From Agaribacillus sp965228415 (GTDB lineage: Bacteria; Bacteroidota; Bacteroidia; Cytophagales; Cyclobacteriaceae): DNA of 64,000 bases. Under the pieces are notes generated by a model. It was not told where the DNA came from. It searched no databases and saw only the letters and a program-made list of their open reading frames with translations. The stretch lies in assembly GCA_965228415.1 (NCBI GenBank), contig OZ245814.1, positions 6,262,001-6,326,000 on the forward strand, written 5' to 3'. Made by a program: the position numbers and the translations under genes. Position 1 is the stretch's first letter. Every line of letters starts with the position of its first letter. This document shows, in pieces, positions 62,282 to 64,000 of this stretch.

Positions 62282-62515
62282 TTATTCCAATTTAAAACGA
62301 ATAATTGCCAACTGTTGACCCTGCACCTGAGGAGCAATAGACTGAGAACGGTAATTTTTTTGATTTTTCTGCCTGGCAAGCCAGCGATAATACTTTCTTA
62401 CTTGATGAGATTCAACCTTACTTTTGACCAGGGCAAAAAGTTTTTTTTGACTGTTGTGAAATGAAAACAACGCCAGCATAATAATGAGGAGCGCAATGAT
62501 TCTTTTGTTTTTCAT
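62282..62515 (-). CDS. Small basic single-pass or exported protein, hypothetical
   Basis: The 77-residue frame has an N-terminal hydrophobic segment (IIALLIIMLALFSF) and a Lys/Arg/Gln-rich remainder (RKYYRWLARQKNQKNYRS). No family is recognised. It overlaps another frame (62484-62720, plus strand) that also begins with a signal-like stretch; I favour this one because it does not intrude into the TSUP gene. Modest confidence only. Confidence 0.4.
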   Translation of the reverse strand: MKNKRIIALLIIMLALFSFHNSQKKLFALVKSKVESHQVRKYYRWLARQKNQKNYRSQSIAPQVQGQQLAIIRFKLE

Positions 62516-62636
62516 AACTGCTAGTTTGTTTTTGGTACAATCCGCAATAGCTACCTCTTTCAGTTGGCCAGATTGTAATTGTAATACTGAGCTTCGAATA
62601 AAAGGTTACAGGCGAGATGTTAAAAAGAAATGGCGA

Positions 62637-63386
62637 TTAAAAGAACCAAAGCTTGATAGCCATGAAGATTACCATTACCAGGAGAATGGGTTTTATCAGG
62701 TTTTGCCCTCTACCCACTGACCATCTACTGGCGATCCATGCACCGGTAACATTGCCGGTAGCCAAGGTAAGACCAATCCACCAGTCTACTTTTTGATCCA
62801 GTGCAAATACGGAAAATGCAGCAATGGTGTAAATGAAAATAACCATCGCCTTGAGGCTATTGGTTTTAACCAGGTCAAATCCGTTGATGGTGGTGAGGGT
62901 AGCTATGATGATAAACCCCACACCTGCCTGTATAAATCCACCGTAGATCCCTACAAAAAAGAATGAGATAATGCCCACCCACTGCTTACCGGCAGAGAGG
63001 TTTTCGGTTTTGGCGGCAATTCGTTTTAATGGATTAAAAACAATCATCAATACCACTAGGATCATTATAATGGCAAGAATACGATTGAAAGTTTCGCCCT
63101 TGATGTCGATGGATATTTTTGCGCCGATGATGGCGCCTAAAGTGGCGGAAATGCCTAACCATAACCCGTATGGAAACACAAAAATCCCCTTACTCTTAAA
63201 GCCCGAAGCCGCAGAAAATGTGCCCAGTAAGATAGAAAGGCGGTTGGTGCCGTTGGCAACATTAGGTGGTAGGCCTAAAAAAATTAACAATGGAAGCGTG
63301 ATCAATGATCCGCCTCCGGCCAGTGTGTTGATAAACCCTGCCAACAAACCTGCAACACCAATAATTAAAGAATCCTGTAGTCCCAT
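62637..63386 (-). CDS. TauE/SafE (TSUP) family permease
   Basis: The 249-residue integral membrane protein has about eight helices and the TSUP signature GLLAGFINTLAGGGSLITLPLLIFLGLPPNVANGTNR near the N-terminus, with a second half related to it (GIYGGFIQAGVGFIIIATL). The family exports or imports sulfur-containing or organic anions such as sulfite or sulfoacetate; the substrate here is not known. It is divergent from bamA with a 127-nt gap. Confidence 0.93.
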   Translation of the reverse strand: MGLQDSLIIGVAGLLAGFINTLAGGGSLITLPLLIFLGLPPNVANGTNRLSILLGTFSAASGFKSKGIFVFPYGLWLGISATLGAIIGAKISIDIKGETFNRILAIIMILVVLMIVFNPLKRIAAKTENLSAGKQWVGIISFFFVGIYGGFIQAGVGFIIIATLTTINGFDLVKTNSLKAMVIFIYTIAAFSVFALDQKVDWWIGLTLATGNVTGAWIASRWSVGRGQNLIKPILLVMVIFMAIKLWFF

Positions 63387-63513
63387 GATGCTTTTTGAAA
63401 GGTGCTAAAATAGGCAATTAGTTGAAAATAAATTCATCATAAAGACAACGCTTTTATTAACCCGGGCATTAAGGGGTTACCAAATGGAGGAAAGTTTTAA
63501 GGAAATAAACAAG

Positions 63514-64000
63514 ATGAAAAATATTTGGTCATACGGTAGACACTTGTTGATAGCACACTTTTTAATAGCAGGCGCAACACCATGGGCTCTGGGACAAATT
63601 CGCTATGGTGAGCAAGACCACCGGAATAAAAAAATGGCGGTAACCTATGACAGGCCGCAAACCTATCACATAGCCAAAATTAAGGTAATCGGTACAGAAC
63701 ACCTCGATCACAATGCGCTGATATCGCTCTCAGGACTCAAGGTAGGCGATAGGGTAAAAATACCCGGCAACAAAATAACTGACGCAGTCAATAAGCTTTG
63801 GAGTCAGAAGATAATGGAAGATGTGGGTGTTTATGCTACCGATATTAAGGGAGATAGCGCATCGCTGGTAATAAAAATCAAAGAGTTTCCAAGGTTATCA
63901 AAGGTCACTTTCCGGGGTATTTCCAAGGCCCATCAAAATACTTTGAAGGATGATATTGACTTGATCATTGGGAGGATTATTACTGAGGCTATTATAAAAA
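63514..64000 (+). CDS. bamA: BamA-like outer-membrane assembly factor, N-terminus (cut by window end)
   Basis: The open frame runs off the window end. I choose ATG 63514 (MKNIWSYGRHLLIAHF...ALGQ), a good signal peptide; an in-frame ATG at 63484 would add ten residues. At about residue 49 a POTRA domain starts: AKIKVIGTEHLDHNALISLSGLKVGD, then VNKLWSQKIMEDVGVYATD and LVIKIKEFPRLSKVTFRG leading into a second POTRA. The barrel is outside the window. BamA inserts beta-barrels, among which SprA would be a client. Confidence 0.9.
   Translation, partial: MKNIWSYGRHLLIAHFLIAGATPWALGQIRYGEQDHRNKKMAVTYDRPQTYHIAKIKVIGTEHLDHNALISLSGLKVGDRVKIPGNKITDAVNKLWSQKIMEDVGVYATDIKGDSASLVIKIKEFPRLSKVTFRGISKAHQNTLKDDIDLIIGRIITEAIIK

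Noticed and set aside
62484..62720. 78-codon plus-strand frame with signal-like start
   Set aside because: Its last third is antisense to the firm TSUP gene, and it overlaps the minus-strand small ORF. Kept only as a finding, not as a gene.
1..64000. Mobile elements, prophage, CRISPR arrays, tRNA or rRNA genes
   Set aside because: No transposase, integrase, regularly spaced repeats or tRNA-like cloverleaf with a GGTTCGA arm was seen in the gaps. The window looks like core chromosome with a few dispersed repeats.

Overview
The window reads as chromosomal DNA of a Bacteroidota bacterium, most likely of the Cytophagales/Cytophagia type. Evidence: a complete 2.4-kb-residue SprA (type IX secretion/gliding translocon), a secreted protein with a type IX (T9SS type A) C-terminal sorting domain, lineage-typical families (DUF4837, DUF4846, fused E1 alpha-beta ketoacid dehydrogenase), many lipoproteins, and promoters of the Bacteroidota form TTTG-N17..19-TAnnTTTG with few Shine-Dalgarno sites. 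No tRNA, rRNA, CRISPR array, transposase, phage or integrase was seen. Genes are cut by both window edges: an unidentified C-terminus at 2-181 and a BamA-like N-terminus from 63514.

Layout. 1-8 kb: PAS histidine kinase, DUF4846 lipoprotein, mnmD-ispF-M16 peptidase on the minus strand, and fused branched-chain ketoacid dehydrogenase E1. 8-13 kb: a very basic secreted protein built of tandem repeats, the bacilliredoxin-like YtxJ, a beta-barrel-like protein, lipA and a HAD hydrolase. 13-19 kb (minus): an M16 peptidase pair and two tandem tonB paralogues. 18.6-34 kb (minus): VanZ, gcvH, sprA, ruvA, maeB, DUF4837, then mltD-gatA-tatA. 34.6-36.4 kb: lysS. 36.4-39.5 kb (minus): a sulfur-carrier cysteine biosynthesis operon (CysM-like synthase, JAMM protease, CysO-like carrier, MoeZ-like E1-rhodanese). 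39.9-45.9 kb: cation/proton antiporter, GNAT, VOC, an ECF sigma/membrane protein/CpxP-like triad, and YHYH, MORN and SCO proteins. 46-56 kb: a sugar-oxidation neighbourhood (GMC dehydrogenase with subunit 3, esterase, DUF1080 3-keto-disaccharide hydrolase family, two sugar isomerase/epimerases, PQQ dehydrogenase, cytochrome c). 56-64 kb: a T9SS-sorted BNR-repeat protein, a class III cyclase, a TSUP permease and the start of bamA.

The most notable discovery candidate is upstream of the cysteine operon. A 26-codon leader ORF (39461-39381, minus strand) has seven Cys codons in eight (CCCCNCCC). It is followed by a rho-independent terminator just before the cysM-like start. Four short segments can pair 1:2, 2:3 (9 bp, perfect) and 3:4 (terminator), the architecture of ribosome-mediated attenuation, here apparently sensing charged Cys-tRNA. 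The same operon encodes a CysO-like carrier ending in Gly-Gly-Ile-Ser rather than Gly-Gly, next to the JAMM protease that could trim it. This gives a coherent, sequence-supported model of a cysteine-regulated, protease-matured sulfur-carrier route.

Other points of interest are the tandem TonB paralogues whose 63-residue acidic/proline linker is identical in protein but has about two dozen silent DNA differences, the repeat-built cationic secreted protein, and the possible 3-keto-glycoside pathway.
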